A stretch of DNA of 64,000 bases, taken from positions 1 through 64,000 of the forward strand of contig NZ_DGLD01000006.1 of the NCBI RefSeq assembly GCF_002387245.1. The letters are read 5' to 3'. Position numbers and translations under genes: made by a program. Below the pieces are notes generated by a model, which had not been told where the DNA came from, did no database searches, and was given only the letters and a program-made list of their open reading frames with translations. This stretch comes from Brevundimonas sp. UBA4553 (GTDB lineage Bacteria > Pseudomonadota > Alphaproteobacteria > Caulobacterales > Caulobacteraceae). Of the stretch, positions 15,762-25,199 are shown one piece after another (the stretch's first letter is position 1; each line of letters opens with the position of its first letter).

Positions 15762-17045
15762 TTAGCGGTAGATCGGGAATCGGGCGGTCAGTTCGCGCAC
15801 CTGGGCGGCGACGCCCGCTACGACGGCCGGATCGGCTTCATCGCCGCCGTTCATCGACGAGACGACGTCGGCGATCCAGTGGCCGATCTGCTTGAATTCT
15901 TCCTCGCCGAAGCCGCGCGTGGTGCCCGCCGGGGTGCCCAGGCGGACGCCCGAGGTGACAGTGAAGGGCGCGGTGTCGAACGGCACGCCGTTCTTGTTGC
16001 AGGTCATCAGCGCCTTCTCGAGTTCATGCTCGGTGGCCTTGCCGGTCACGCCCTTGGGACGCAGGTCGACCAGCATCAGGTGGCTGTCGGTGCCGCCCGA
16101 GACGATCGCCAGGCCGCGCTCGACCAGGACGCCGGCCAGGGCCTGGGCGTTCTTGACCACCTGTTGGGCATAGCCCTTGAACTCGGGCTTCAGCGCCTCG
16201 CCGAAGGCCACGGCCTTGGCGGCGATGACGTGCTCCAGCGGGCCGCCCTGCAGACCGGGGAAGACGGCCGAGTTGATCTTCTTGCCCAGGTCCGCGTCGT
16301 TGGACAGGATCATGCCGCCGCGCGGGCCGCGCAGGGTCTTGTGCGTGGTGGTGGTGACCACGTGGGCGTGCGGGATCGGATCCGGATAGACGCCGCCGGC
16401 GATCAGACCGGCGTAGTGGGCCATGTCGACCATCAGATAGGCGCCGACGCTGTCCGCGATCTCGCGGAAGCGCTTGAAGTCAATGTGGCGGCTGTAGGCC
16501 GAGGCGCCGGCCAGGATCAGCTTGGGCTTCTCCTTCTGGGCCATTTCAGCGACGTGGTCATAGTCGATCAGATGGGTGTCTTCACGGACCTTGTAGGTCA
16601 CAGGGCGGAACCACTTGCCCGACTGGTTGGCAGGCGAACCATGGGTCAGGTGACCGCCGCAGGCCAGATCCATGCCCAGGAAGGTGTCGCCGGGCTGCAG
16701 GAGGGTGAAGAAGACGGCCTGGTTGGCCTGGGCGCCCGAGTGCGGCTGAACGTTGGCGAAGGCGGCGCCGAACAGTTCCTTGGCGCGCTCGCGGGCCAGA
16801 TCCTCGGTGACGTCCACGAATTCGCAGCCGCCATAGTAGCGGCGGCCCGGATAGCCCTCGGCGTACTTGTTGGTGAGTACCGAGCCCTGAGCGTCCAGCA
16901 CCGCCTGCGAGACGATGTTTTCGGAAGCGATCAGCTCGATCTGCTCCTTCTGACGACCCAGTTCGCCCTGGATGCCCTTGAAGATCGCCGGATCGGCGTC
17001 GGCGAGGCTCTTGGAGAAGTATGCGTCGTGGGTGAAGGCGGTCAC
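15762..17045 (-). CDS. glyA: Serine hydroxymethyltransferase
   Basis: GlyA interconverts serine and glycine with tetrahydrofolate and is the main one-carbon source. The 427-residue PLP enzyme shows the N-terminal ELIASENIVS block, the PLP lysine in TTTTHKTLRGPRGG near residue 236 and NGVPFDTAPFTVTSGVRLGT near 360. It is the first gene upstream of nrdR with a 12-bp gap and is probably co-transcribed. Confidence 0.98.
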   Translation of the reverse strand: MTAFTHDAYFSKSLADADPAIFKGIQGELGRQKEQIELIASENIVSQAVLDAQGSVLTNKYAEGYPGRRYYGGCEFVDVTEDLARERAKELFGAAFANVQPHSGAQANQAVFFTLLQPGDTFLGMDLACGGHLTHGSPANQSGKWFRPVTYKVREDTHLIDYDHVAEMAQKEKPKLILAGASAYSRHIDFKRFREIADSVGAYLMVDMAHYAGLIAGGVYPDPIPHAHVVTTTTHKTLRGPRGGMILSNDADLGKKINSAVFPGLQGGPLEHVIAAKAVAFGEALKPEFKGYAQQVVKNAQALAGVLVERGLAIVSGGTDSHLMLVDLRPKGVTGKATEHELEKALMTCNKNGVPFDTAPFTVTSGVRLGTPAGTTRGFGEEEFKQIGHWIADVVSSMNGGDEADPAVVAGVAAQVRELTARFPIYR

Positions 17046-17124
17046 TGGCGGGCATCCCGGAGGCTGGAGCGAAAACGGCGCCCCTATCTAGGCCGCGTCG
17101 CGGAACACCACAACATCTAGGGGG

Positions 17125-17307
17125 TCAGCGCTGCGACAACGCTCGTTTCAGTTTGGCGATGGCCACCCGCTCGACCGCGCGCGGTTCCAGCGCCGGGCCC
17201 ATGGCGGAAACCTCGACGCCCGTGGCCGTATGGATGGCCGAGCATTTCACATAGGTCCCGTTGCGGACGAACTCGACGATGACCTCGCCCAGTTCGGCGT
17301 CCTGCAT
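17125..17307 (-). CDS. Small conserved protein downstream of hemA (DUF6898-like)
   Basis: This 60-residue protein overlaps the hemA stop by ATGA, so it is translated with hemA. It has a beta-rich middle (EVIVEFVRNGTYVKCSAIHTATG) and a C-terminal helix ending in KLKRALSQR. Short proteins of this kind follow hemA or other core genes in alphaproteobacteria; I believe it is the DUF6898 type but this is from memory. Function unknown. Confidence 0.72.
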   Translation of the reverse strand: MQDAELGEVIVEFVRNGTYVKCSAIHTATGVEVSAMGPALEPRAVERVAIAKLKRALSQR

Positions 17308-18533
17308 CAGGCGGCGACCGGGCGACGCGCGACGTTGCAGTGCGAGAACAGCCTGTCCATCGCATCGACCAACTTGTCGATCATTCCGTCGTCATGATTG
17401 GGCGACGGGGTGAAGCGCAAGCGCTCGGTGCCCTTGGGCACGGTCGGATAGTTGATCGGCTGGACGTAGATGCCGAAGTCCTCCAGCAGCATGTCCGAGA
17501 TCAGCTTGCAGTGGACCGGGTCGCCGACATGGACCGGGACGATGTGGCTGACGCTGGGCAGGACCGGGATGCCGGCCTCGACCAGGCGGCGTTTCAGGGT
17601 CGCAGCGCGCTCCTGATGGGCGTCGCGCAGTTCCGGATGAGCCTTTAGATGACGCACCGAGGCCAGGGCGCCGGCGGTCAGGGCGGGCGGCAGGCTGGTG
17701 GTGAAGATGAAGCCCGATGCCCAGCTGCGCACGGCGTCCACGATCACCGCGTCGGCGGCGATGTAGCCGCCCATGACGCCAATGGCCTTGCCCAGGGTGC
17801 ATTCGATGATGTCGATGCCGTCCAGGACGCCGTCGCGCTCGGCCACGCCCGCGCCTGTGTCACCATACAGGCCCACTGCATGGACCTCGTCCAGATAGGT
17901 CATGGCGCCGTATTTCTTCGCCAGGGCGATGGTGCCGGCGATGTCGGCGATGTCGCCGTCCATCGAATAGACGCTCTCGAAGGCGATCAGCTTGGGCGCA
18001 GCCAGAGGCGCGGCGGCCAGCAGTTCCTCGAGGTGCGCCAGATCGTTGTGGCGGAAGATATGGCGCGGACCGCCGCCGTGGCGGATGCCCTCGATCATCG
18101 AGGCGTGGTTCAGGGCGTCCGAGAAGATGATCAGGCCCGGCAGGATCTTCTGCAGGGTCGACAGCGTCGCCTCATTGGCCACATAGCCCGAGGTGAACAG
18201 CAGGGCCGCTTCCTTCTGGTGCCAGCTGGCCAGCTCGGCTTCCAGATCGACCGCCGAACGGGTGGTGCCCGAGATGTTGCGCGTGCCGCCGGCGCCGGCG
18301 CCCACCGCCTCGATCTCGGCCGTCATGGCGTCCAGCACCACCGGGTGCTGGCCCATGCCGAGGTAGTCGTTGGAACACCAGACCACGACGTCCTGTTCGG
18401 AGCCGTCGTCGCGGCGGCGGACAGCCTGCGGGAACTGGCCGCGCAGGCGCTTCAGGTCGGCGAAGACGCGATAGCGACCTTCGCTGCGAACCTGCTCCAC
18501 CGAGTTTTGAAAGGCGGCCTTATAGTCGAACAA
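17307..18533 (-). CDS. hemA: 5-aminolevulinate synthase
   Basis: ALAS condenses glycine and succinyl-CoA, the alphaproteobacterial entry to heme. Family blocks include WCSNDYLGMGQHP, GAGAGGTRNISGTT, DEVHAVGLYG and the PLP lysine in CTLGKAIGVMGGY near residue 247. The frame is open to an ATG at 18599, adding 22 non-homologous residues. Homologues start at (M)FDYKAAFQN, which corresponds to a TTG at 18533; I favour this, but neither start has a strong ribosome binding site. Upstream lies a Fur-like inverted repeat. Confidence 0.93.
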   Translation of the reverse strand: MFDYKAAFQNSVEQVRSEGRYRVFADLKRLRGQFPQAVRRRDDGSEQDVVVWCSNDYLGMGQHPVVLDAMTAEIEAVGAGAGGTRNISGTTRSAVDLEAELASWHQKEAALLFTSGYVANEATLSTLQKILPGLIIFSDALNHASMIEGIRHGGGPRHIFRHNDLAHLEELLAAAPLAAPKLIAFESVYSMDGDIADIAGTIALAKKYGAMTYLDEVHAVGLYGDTGAGVAERDGVLDGIDIIECTLGKAIGVMGGYIAADAVIVDAVRSWASGFIFTTSLPPALTAGALASVRHLKAHPELRDAHQERAATLKRRLVEAGIPVLPSVSHIVPVHVGDPVHCKLISDMLLEDFGIYVQPINYPTVPKGTERLRFTPSPNHDDGMIDKLVDAMDRLFSHCNVARRPVAA

Positions 18534-18634
18534 GACGGTAGTTCTTTCGCTTATACAGCTTTGTGCGCTTAATTGCGCTCGCCGCTCAGCGTTGTCCATG
18601 TTCAGGGCCGGACAAAACGTCTCAACCCCTTAAT

Positions 18635-18649
18635 TGATAACGGTTCTCA
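18635..18649. promoter_or_regulatory. Fur/iron-box-like inverted repeat upstream of hemA
   Basis: The 15-bp element TGATAACGGTTCTCA is a 7-1-7 inverted repeat with six of seven positions matching, the geometry of a Fur box core (TGAnAAT-n-ATTnTCA). It lies about 36 bp before the upstream hemA ATG. Iron control of heme synthesis is well known in alphaproteobacteria; binding here is inferred. Confidence 0.4.
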
Positions 18650-18734
18650 CTTTGAGTAGCCTGCGGTCGTCGGCCTTACGGGACCCCCCGCCCCAACGCG
18701 GGCTGCTTGATTGCCCACGGGCAGGCCTAAGCAA

Positions 18735-19931
18735 TCAGTCCGTGGTTCGCTCCAACGCCATCAGCGGAACCCGCGTCACCTGCACGTCCTCCTTGTTGGT
18801 CGCGTAGCCGACGTAGAGCGCCCCGTTCCAGACGATGCTCTTGGGATAGTGGTAGCCGGGCCGCTTGTACTGACCTTCATACCGCAGGGGTTGAAGATCC
18901 CCTGCGCCGCGCAACAGGAAGCTGCGGTCGAAGACGCGCCCGTCGTTGCTCAGAGTCACAGCCAGCGGCATGCGGGGACGATCGGTGTTGGGCGCATTGA
19001 CCAGATAGGCGGTCCCGTCGGGCAGGTTGCCCGCGCTCTGTTTGGCGCGCGCGTCCGGCATGTCAGTCAGGACCGGCGTGGTCCAGGTAACGCCCTGGTC
19101 GCAGCTTTCGGACGCGATCTGACGGAAGCTCAGCTCCTCGTCGCGGAAGACCATGACGGCGCAGTCGCCGCGCTGGAACAGGCTGGGCTCGATCTCGCGG
19201 CTGAGGCGCTTTTCGTGCTCGGCCGCCGCGCCGCTGGCGTCGCGCGGCAGGTTCTGCATCTGGCCGGGCGTCCAGCCCGACAGGCCCAGCGGGTCGTCGG
19301 TATAGAATGGCCCGGCGATCATACCCGGCCGCATATGGAAGCCGGTCATCAGGCGTCCGTCGATCAGATGCGGGTCCTGTTCGATCACGCCTTCTACGGG
19401 GCGGCCGTCGGCGCCCATGACACGGCGCGGCTCGCTCCAGGTCTCGCCGTCACGGCTCAGGCGGTATTCGGCATAGCCGCCCGCGCCCGACTGGAAACCG
19501 TCTGGCCAGACGTTGACATAGGCGACCAGGGTCTCGCCGTCCGTCCACCAGCCGCCGCTGGAACGCATCAGCCCGCCCTCGCCTGCCCGAGCCAGAACCG
19601 TCGGCGCGGGCCAGGTCTCGCCGTTGTCGCTGACGCTGTAGGCGACCCACGTGTCGGGCGCGTCTTCGTCACGCGCCGAGCTTTGCCACTGGGCGTAGAG
19701 CCGCCCTTTAAAAGGCATCAGCACCACGCCGTTGCTGAACCGGTCGGTCGCCTCGCTGGGCGCGAAGACGGTGAAGGTCTGGGTCCCTGCCGCCGGCTTC
19801 AGACCCAGATCAGGCGTCCCCGCCTGAAACAGCCCCGGGGCCGTGCGATAAGGCGCATCAGCCGGAGCAGCGGCGATCAGCCCCACCGCTGCTAGACCGA
19901 TCAGCAGTGAAAACCCCCTCCGCCCCTTCAC
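18735..19931 (-). CDS. Exported Asp-box (BNR/sialidase-like) protein
   Basis: This 398-residue protein has a signal peptide (FSLLIGLAAVGLIAAAPADA near residues 6-25) and repeated Asp boxes: SDNGETW, SRDGETW and CDQGVTW, marking a six-bladed beta-propeller of the sialidase type. Whether it cleaves sialic acid is unclear, since the catalytic Arg triad cannot be judged by eye. The GTG start overlaps the stop of the dehydrogenase gene (GTGA), so both are co-translated. A second, unrelated-looking BNR protein occurs near 58.3 kb. Confidence 0.8.
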   Translation of the reverse strand: MKGRRGFSLLIGLAAVGLIAAAPADAPYRTAPGLFQAGTPDLGLKPAAGTQTFTVFAPSEATDRFSNGVVLMPFKGRLYAQWQSSARDEDAPDTWVAYSVSDNGETWPAPTVLARAGEGGLMRSSGGWWTDGETLVAYVNVWPDGFQSGAGGYAEYRLSRDGETWSEPRRVMGADGRPVEGVIEQDPHLIDGRLMTGFHMRPGMIAGPFYTDDPLGLSGWTPGQMQNLPRDASGAAAEHEKRLSREIEPSLFQRGDCAVMVFRDEELSFRQIASESCDQGVTWTTPVLTDMPDARAKQSAGNLPDGTAYLVNAPNTDRPRMPLAVTLSNDGRVFDRSFLLRGAGDLQPLRYEGQYKRPGYHYPKSIVWNGALYVGYATNKEDVQVTRVPLMALERTTD

Positions 19932-20827
19932 TGAGCCAGCGTGTCCAGGCGGCCGCGCAGCATCTGCACCATGGCCGAGAAGTCCTTGCCGCCGTAGCCG
20001 AGACCGTTGAACAGGGCGTAGAGGGCCTCGGCCTGGGCGCCCATGGGGGTCGTGGCGCCCGCCTTGGCGGCGGCGTCCTGAGCCAGTTTCAGGTCCTTCA
20101 GCATCATGGCCGTGGCGAAACCGCCCTCGTACTCGCGGTTCGACGGGGCGGTCGGGACCGGACCGGCCCAAGGGTAGTAGTTGCTGACGCTCCAGCACTG
20201 GCCCGAGGACTTGGAGGCGATCTCGAAGAAGCGCTCCGGCTCCAGGCCCAGCTTCTCGGCCAGGGCGATGGCCTCGCAGGTGCCGATCATGGAGATGCCC
20301 AGCAGCATGTTGTTGCAGATCTTGGCCGCCTGGCCCGCGCCATGATCGCCCGCACGGATGGTGATGCGGCTCATGGGAGCCAGCGCGGGTTCGACGCGGG
20401 CGAAGTCGGCCTCGTCGCAGCCGACCATGAAGGCCAGCGTCCCCGCGTCGGCGGCGGCCGTGCCGCCCGAGACGGGGGCGTCGGCGAAGGCGTAGCCCGC
20501 CTCTCTTGCCAGACCGGCGACCTTGCGCGCTGTCTCGACGTCGATGGTGGAGCAGTCCAGCAGCAGGGCGCTGGAGGGCGCCGCGCCGATGATCTGTTCC
20601 GAATAGACGCTGAGGACATGAGGCCCGGCGGGCAGCATGGTGATGACCACCTCCGCGTCCTTCACAGCCTCTGCGACCGAGGCGACCATGCGGCACCCGG
20701 CCTCGGCGGCGCGTTCCAGCGCGGCGGGCGACAGGTCGAAGGCGGCGACATCATGCCCGGCCTTGGCCTGATTGGCGGCCATGCCGCCGCCCATGTTGCC
20801 GAGACCGATGAAGGCGATGCGAGTCAT
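19928..20827 (-). CDS. mmsB: 3-hydroxyisobutyrate dehydrogenase family protein
   Basis: A 299-residue NAD(P)-dependent beta-hydroxyacid dehydrogenase. The Rossmann start FIGLGNMGGGMAANQAKAG is at residues 5-23, the substrate motif DAPVSGGTAAADAGTL near 117-132, and the catalytic Lys in GQAAKICNNMLLG near 171. The family includes valine-catabolic MmsB, tartronate semialdehyde reductase and others, so exact substrate is uncertain. It is coupled to the downstream Asp-box gene. Confidence 0.88.
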   Translation of the reverse strand: MTRIAFIGLGNMGGGMAANQAKAGHDVAAFDLSPAALERAAEAGCRMVASVAEAVKDAEVVITMLPAGPHVLSVYSEQIIGAAPSSALLLDCSTIDVETARKVAGLAREAGYAFADAPVSGGTAAADAGTLAFMVGCDEADFARVEPALAPMSRITIRAGDHGAGQAAKICNNMLLGISMIGTCEAIALAEKLGLEPERFFEIASKSSGQCWSVSNYYPWAGPVPTAPSNREYEGGFATAMMLKDLKLAQDAAAKAGATTPMGAQAEALYALFNGLGYGGKDFSAMVQMLRGRLDTLAQ

Positions 20828-20910
20828 CTGAAGCGTTTCCCTTATGGATTTTGGGGCAGGGTTAGCCCCTCCCCGCCCGCTTCGCCAGTCACCTGTTCGA
20901 CAGTTTCAGC

Positions 20911-21660
20911 TCAGGCCGGTTTTCTGAACCGCAGCATGAACTGGCTGGTCTTTCCGCGAATGGATGGGTCGAAGACATTGGCCGTGCGCGGGTCGTCCGG
21001 GCGGGCCAAAAGGTCGCTCGCGCCGTCGAGAATAAAGCCCGCCGCCTCGACCTCGCGCTTGACCTGATCGATGTCGATACGGTGCAGACTGTCGGGTGCG
21101 TCCGGCCCCGCCCCCGCCGCCGCGTCATGGTCGATGATGACGTAAAGGCCGCCGGGCTTCAGCGCCCGATACGCCGCCGCGTTGACCTGAGCCGCCGTGT
21201 CCGTAGCGAAGGGTTTCAGATGCAGGTCGTGATAGTTCTGGGCGGTGAAGATCAGGTCCAGCCCCGCGGGCCATTCCGGCGCGCCGATGGGCGAGTTGAT
21301 GGCGTCGGCGTTTTCGAGCGCAGCTGCCGCGGTCAGGGCTTCGCCATAGCTGGCCTGGAAGCCGATGAACTCGGCCGGTTGCCATGCGGTGACATGACCC
21401 TCTGGCCCGACGGCGGCCGAAAGCAGGCGGGTGAAATAGCCGCCGCCGATGATCATGTCGCCGATCTTCTGTCCCGGTTTCACCTCGGCGAAGGCCAGGG
21501 TGTCGGCGGCGTGGCGGGCGCTGTCGCGCGCCCGGTCTTCAGTCGTGCGGATCGGGCTGGCCAGAGCGGACTCATAGGCGGTGGTCGCCGTCTGGGCGGC
21601 GGCGAGGGGCGCCGCCGTCGCCAGGGAGGCGGCGACGAGGAAAGCAAGGAAGGGACGCAC
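20911..21660 (-). CDS. Exported class I methyltransferase-like protein, copy 1
   Basis: A 249-residue protein with a signal peptide (FLAFLVAASLATAAPLAAAQ) and a SAM-methyltransferase-like fold (GQKIGDMIIGGGYFTRLLS for motif I, LIFTAQNYHDLH for motif II, ALKPGGLYVIIDH for motif IV). The GTG start has an AGGAGG site seven bases upstream. The family (COG4798) is secreted, which is odd for a SAM enzyme. It is a paralogue of the next gene upstream. Confidence 0.85.
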   Translation of the reverse strand: MRPFLAFLVAASLATAAPLAAAQTATTAYESALASPIRTTEDRARDSARHAADTLAFAEVKPGQKIGDMIIGGGYFTRLLSAAVGPEGHVTAWQPAEFIGFQASYGEALTAAAALENADAINSPIGAPEWPAGLDLIFTAQNYHDLHLKPFATDTAAQVNAAAYRALKPGGLYVIIDHDAAAGAGPDAPDSLHRIDIDQVKREVEAAGFILDGASDLLARPDDPRTANVFDPSIRGKTSQFMLRFRKPA

Positions 21661-21688
21661 AGCTACTCCTCCTGTGATTTCAGCCAGT

Positions 21689-22432
21689 TCAGCCCGGCTT
21701 GCGGAAGCGATAGACGAACTGGTCGGTCTTGCCGCGAATGGCCTCGTCAAAGACGTTCAGTGTGTGGTCGTCAGCCGGGTTGGCGACGGCCGAGCTCTCG
21801 CCGTCAAAGACGAAACCGGCGGCCTCGACTTCCTTGCGCAGTTGGGCGCCTTCGATGCGATGCAGTGTCTCGACCGCCGTATTGCCGGCGCCGGGCGCAG
21901 CCTGATGGTCGATGACGACGAACAGGCCGCCGGGCTTCAGCGCCTTGAAGATGTCGGCGTTCATTTTCGTCACGTCCACGCCGAAACGCGGGATGTGGAA
22001 GTCGTGGTACTCCTGGCTCATGAAGACCACGTCCAGCGGCGCGTCGAAGGTCATGGCGTCCAGGTCGCCATTGACGCGGCTGACGTTGGGATAGGCGGCG
22101 ACCAGAGCGTCGGCGCGCGGGTTCTCACGCTCGGCGGTCTTGTTCGGAACGAAGGCGTAGACGTGACCGCCCTCGCCCACCACCCGCGAAAACAGGCGGG
22201 TGAAGTAGCCTGCGCCAGGACGAATATCGGCGACGCGCTGACCCGGCTGAAGCTGGGCGAAAGCGAGGATTTCGGCCGGATGACGCAGCGGATCGCGGGC
22301 CACCTCGTCAGCGGGACGCAGGCTGCCGGCGACGGCGCTCTGATAGGCGGCGGGCGCGGCTGTCTGTGCCAGAGCCGGCGAACCGGCGAGCATCAGGGCC
22401 GAAAGGGCGGCGGCGAGCAGGCAGGACTTCAT
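21689..22432 (-). CDS. Exported class I methyltransferase-like protein, copy 2
   Basis: A 247-residue paralogue of the preceding protein with signal peptide (ending ALAQ near residue 22), motif GQRVADIRPGAGYFTRLFS, VVFMSQEYHDFH and ALKPGGLFVVIDHQA. Both copies end in the same pattern (FDxxIRGKTxQFxxRFRKPx), so they arose by tandem duplication and have since diverged well beyond simple drift. ATG start with an AGGTCG-type site upstream; the next gene on this strand is gor. Confidence 0.86.
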   Translation of the reverse strand: MKSCLLAAALSALMLAGSPALAQTAAPAAYQSAVAGSLRPADEVARDPLRHPAEILAFAQLQPGQRVADIRPGAGYFTRLFSRVVGEGGHVYAFVPNKTAERENPRADALVAAYPNVSRVNGDLDAMTFDAPLDVVFMSQEYHDFHIPRFGVDVTKMNADIFKALKPGGLFVVIDHQAAPGAGNTAVETLHRIEGAQLRKEVEAAGFVFDGESSAVANPADDHTLNVFDEAIRGKTDQFVYRFRKPG

Positions 22433-22511
22433 GGGAACGACCTTCCAGAAAAGCTGAACCGCATAAGGCGCTCGGATGGAACGACTGGCAAGCCGTCCCA
22501 TCCGGCGGCGA

Positions 22512-23897
22512 TCAGCCGGCCATGGCTGACGGCGACTGCTTCTCCTTCAGCGTGACCAGTTCCTCGGCCATCGTCGGGTGGACGGCGCAGGTGGCGTCCC
22601 ACTGGGCCTTGGTCAGGCCGGCCTTCACGGCGATAGCGGCCAGCTGGATCATTTCAGGGCTTTCCGGGCCGACGATGTGGACGCCGACGACGCGTTGGCT
22701 TTCAGCGTCGACCACCAGCTTCATCAGCACCCGCTCATCCGAACCGGTGAAGGCGTACTTCATGGGCCGGAAGCGGGTCACATAGACATCGACCTCGCCC
22801 GGACAGGCGCGACGGGCCTCATGCTCGGTCAGGCCGACGACGCCGACCGGCGGCTGGCTGAAGACGGCGGTGGCGACGGCTTCATAGTCGAAGTGCTGAG
22901 GGTTGTTCTTGTAGACCGTCTGGTGGAAGGCGACCGCCTCGCGGATGGCGACCGGGGTCAGGTTCATCCGGTCGGTCACGTCGCCGATGGCCCAGATGTT
23001 GTCGACCGAGGTCTTCGAGAAGGGATCGACAGCGATGGCGCCTTCGTCGTTCAGTTCGACGCCAGCGTTCTCAAGCCCCAGCCCCTTGACGTAGGGGACG
23101 CGGCCGGTGGCGAACATGATGACGTCGTGCTCCATCGTCATGCCGTTGCCGAGATGGCTGACCAGGCCTGTCTCTGTCTTCTCGATCGAGGTATGCTGGC
23201 AGCCCAGGATGACCTTGACGCCGCGCTTCTCGATCTCGCCCGCCAGATGGGCGCGCACGTCGTCGTCGAAGCCGCGCAGGATGTTGGGACCGCGATAGAT
23301 CAGCGTCGTCTCGACGCCCAGACCCGCGAAGATGCCCGCGAACTCGACCGCGATATAGCCGCCGCCCGCGATCATGATGCGCTTGGGCAGTTGCGGCAGG
23401 TGGAAGGCTTCTTCCGACGTGATGGCGTGTTCGACGCCCGGCAGGTCCTCGGGCTTCCACGGACGCCCGCCGGTGGCGATCAGGATCTTCTCGGCGGTGA
23501 AGGTCTGGTTCTTGCCGACGATCTCGACCGTGTGGGCGTCCTTCATCACGGCGCGGCCGTGGACCAGATCGACCCCCGCCTTGCCCAGGTTGGCGGCGTA
23601 GATGCCCGACAGACGGGCGATCTCGACGTCCTTGGCCTGAAGGAAGGTCGGCCAGTCGAATTTCGCATTGTCGAAGGACCAGCCGTAGCCCTCGGCGATC
23701 TCCAACGCGTGGCTGACTTCCGAGGCCATGACCATGAACTTCTTGGGCACGCAGCCGCGGATGACGCAGGTGCCGCCGACCCGATATTCCTCAGCCACGG
23801 CCACCTTCTTGCCGCCCAGGGCGGTCAGGCGCGCGGCGCGCACGCCGCCGGAGCCGGCGCCGATGACGAAGAGGTCGTAGTCGTAGGTCGTGGTCAT
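22512..23897 (-). CDS. gor: Glutathione-disulfide reductase
   Basis: A 461-residue NADPH flavoenzyme keeping glutathione reduced. It has the FAD-binding GAGSGGVRAAR near residue 13, the redox disulfide GGTCVIRGCVPKK near 41-53, the NADPH-binding GGGYIAVEFAG near 175 and the C-terminal catalytic VHPTMAEELVT near 440. The upstream stretch holds a GTCTGAAT-type repeat. Confidence 0.96.
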   Translation of the reverse strand: MTTTYDYDLFVIGAGSGGVRAARLTALGGKKVAVAEEYRVGGTCVIRGCVPKKFMVMASEVSHALEIAEGYGWSFDNAKFDWPTFLQAKDVEIARLSGIYAANLGKAGVDLVHGRAVMKDAHTVEIVGKNQTFTAEKILIATGGRPWKPEDLPGVEHAITSEEAFHLPQLPKRIMIAGGGYIAVEFAGIFAGLGVETTLIYRGPNILRGFDDDVRAHLAGEIEKRGVKVILGCQHTSIEKTETGLVSHLGNGMTMEHDVIMFATGRVPYVKGLGLENAGVELNDEGAIAVDPFSKTSVDNIWAIGDVTDRMNLTPVAIREAVAFHQTVYKNNPQHFDYEAVATAVFSQPPVGVVGLTEHEARRACPGEVDVYVTRFRPMKYAFTGSDERVLMKLVVDAESQRVVGVHIVGPESPEMIQLAAIAVKAGLTKAQWDATCAVHPTMAEELVTLKEKQSPSAMAG

Positions 23898-24230
23898 CGG
23901 GGGCTCCGGGGAATCAGACTCGAAAAAGAGTCCAATTCGTCTGAATCGTCTAAAATCTGCACGGCCGAACCGCAGCGCTGACCCGACTTAGGCGCCACAA
24001 CCTCCCGGGGCAATCGTTCAGCCCACCAGATGATTACGCAAATAGCTAAGGTCGAGGGCATGCCTCAATCCGCGGAGGTCACACCCAGATCGGGAATGCC
24101 GCCACCACGGGCGATCCAGACGACCTGCATCACTCGGCCCCGACCGAAAGACCGAACGATGAAGGATGAACGTCGTTTTGTTTTGTGACATTGCAGGCTA
24201 AGTTAGAGGATCACTTCGACGGAGACGGTC
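23898..24230. other. 333-bp intergenic region between gor and the secreted hypothetical gene
   Basis: It holds the GTCTGAATCGTCT element near 23939 and a small hairpin (GACTCGAAAAAGAGTC) just before the gor start. A short minus-strand open stretch (about 24085-24200, ending in GGGIPDLGVTSAD) reads like a protein C-terminus but has no upstream body; it may be a gene remnant. No RNA gene is seen. Base composition is lower in GC than the neighbours. Confidence 0.5.
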
Positions 24231-25199
24231 ATGATCGCTCAATTGCTCGCCGCGCTGCTCGCCACGACAGGACTGCCCGAAGGCCAAGCCTCTGCACAGC
24301 CGCAGGCTTCAAGTGCTGAAAGCGAACAGGCGGTTAGACTGGAAGACGTTGAGGTGACGGGCCGACGGCTGGACTCGCTGATCCAGTCCTTCGTCAATGA
24401 AGTCGCCGCGCCTAACGCCGGTCGAGGCATTGCGCGCTGGGACAGAACCATCTGTGTCGGCGTCGCCAACCTTCGCGGAGACGCTGCGCACTATATAGTC
24501 GATCGCGTTTCCACGGTCGCAGAGGATGTCGGCCTGACACCTGGTGCACCCGGATGCCAGCCCAACCTGCTCATCGTCGCAACCGACGACGGCAATGCTC
24601 TGGCCACCCACATGGCGGAGAACAACAAACGGGCCCTTCGCATGGGCGGGTCCGGCATGGATCAGGGCGGCGCCGCACTGCGCCGCTTCCAGGAAACGGA
24701 TCGTCCCGTGCGGTGGTGGCAGGTCAGCATGCCCGTCGATTCTGAAACCGGTCAGCGCGCCACTCGCATCTTCGGCGAATGCCGCGCCCCTTGCGAATCG
24801 CCCATGGATTATGCGCCGGTCATCAACACCTTCTCAGCGTCGCGGTTGAGGACCCAGATCGTCGATAACATCTTCCGCACTGTCGTGATCGTGGACGTGG
24901 ACGACATTAATCAGGTCAGCATCACCCAACTGGCGGACTATATCGCCATGGTGTCCCTGGCCCAGATCAACCCGGAAGCCGACACCAGCGCCTATGCGTC
25001 AATCCTGAATGTCTTCGCCGACCCGTCGATTGCAACGGGTCTGACCGAATGGGACAAGGCTTATTTGGGCGGATTGTACGATGCCGAACGTTCTCAGAAG
25101 AACATGCGCTCAGGCAAAACCGAAATCGAGGCCTCCATTCAACGCGCCCACACCCGGCTAGCTGAAGCCCCCCAGGAAGCCGACGCGGCTACGGATTAA
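24231..25199 (+). CDS. Secreted hypothetical protein
   Basis: A 322-residue protein with a short hydrophobic N-terminus (MIAQLLAALLATTGLP) that could be a signal peptide, then a disordered Gln/Ser/Ala stretch, then a globular domain with paired cysteines (Cys near 82, 109, 184 and 188). GGAGACG precedes the ATG. Codon use is less GC-extreme than in neighbouring genes. I recognise no family. Its 3' end overlaps rpiA by 11 bp tail to tail. Confidence 0.65.
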   Translation: MIAQLLAALLATTGLPEGQASAQPQASSAESEQAVRLEDVEVTGRRLDSLIQSFVNEVAAPNAGRGIARWDRTICVGVANLRGDAAHYIVDRVSTVAEDVGLTPGAPGCQPNLLIVATDDGNALATHMAENNKRALRMGGSGMDQGGAALRRFQETDRPVRWWQVSMPVDSETGQRATRIFGECRAPCESPMDYAPVINTFSASRLRTQIVDNIFRTVVIVDVDDINQVSITQLADYIAMVSLAQINPEADTSAYASILNVFADPSIATGLTEWDKAYLGGLYDAERSQKNMRSGKTEIEASIQRAHTRLAEAPQEADAATD

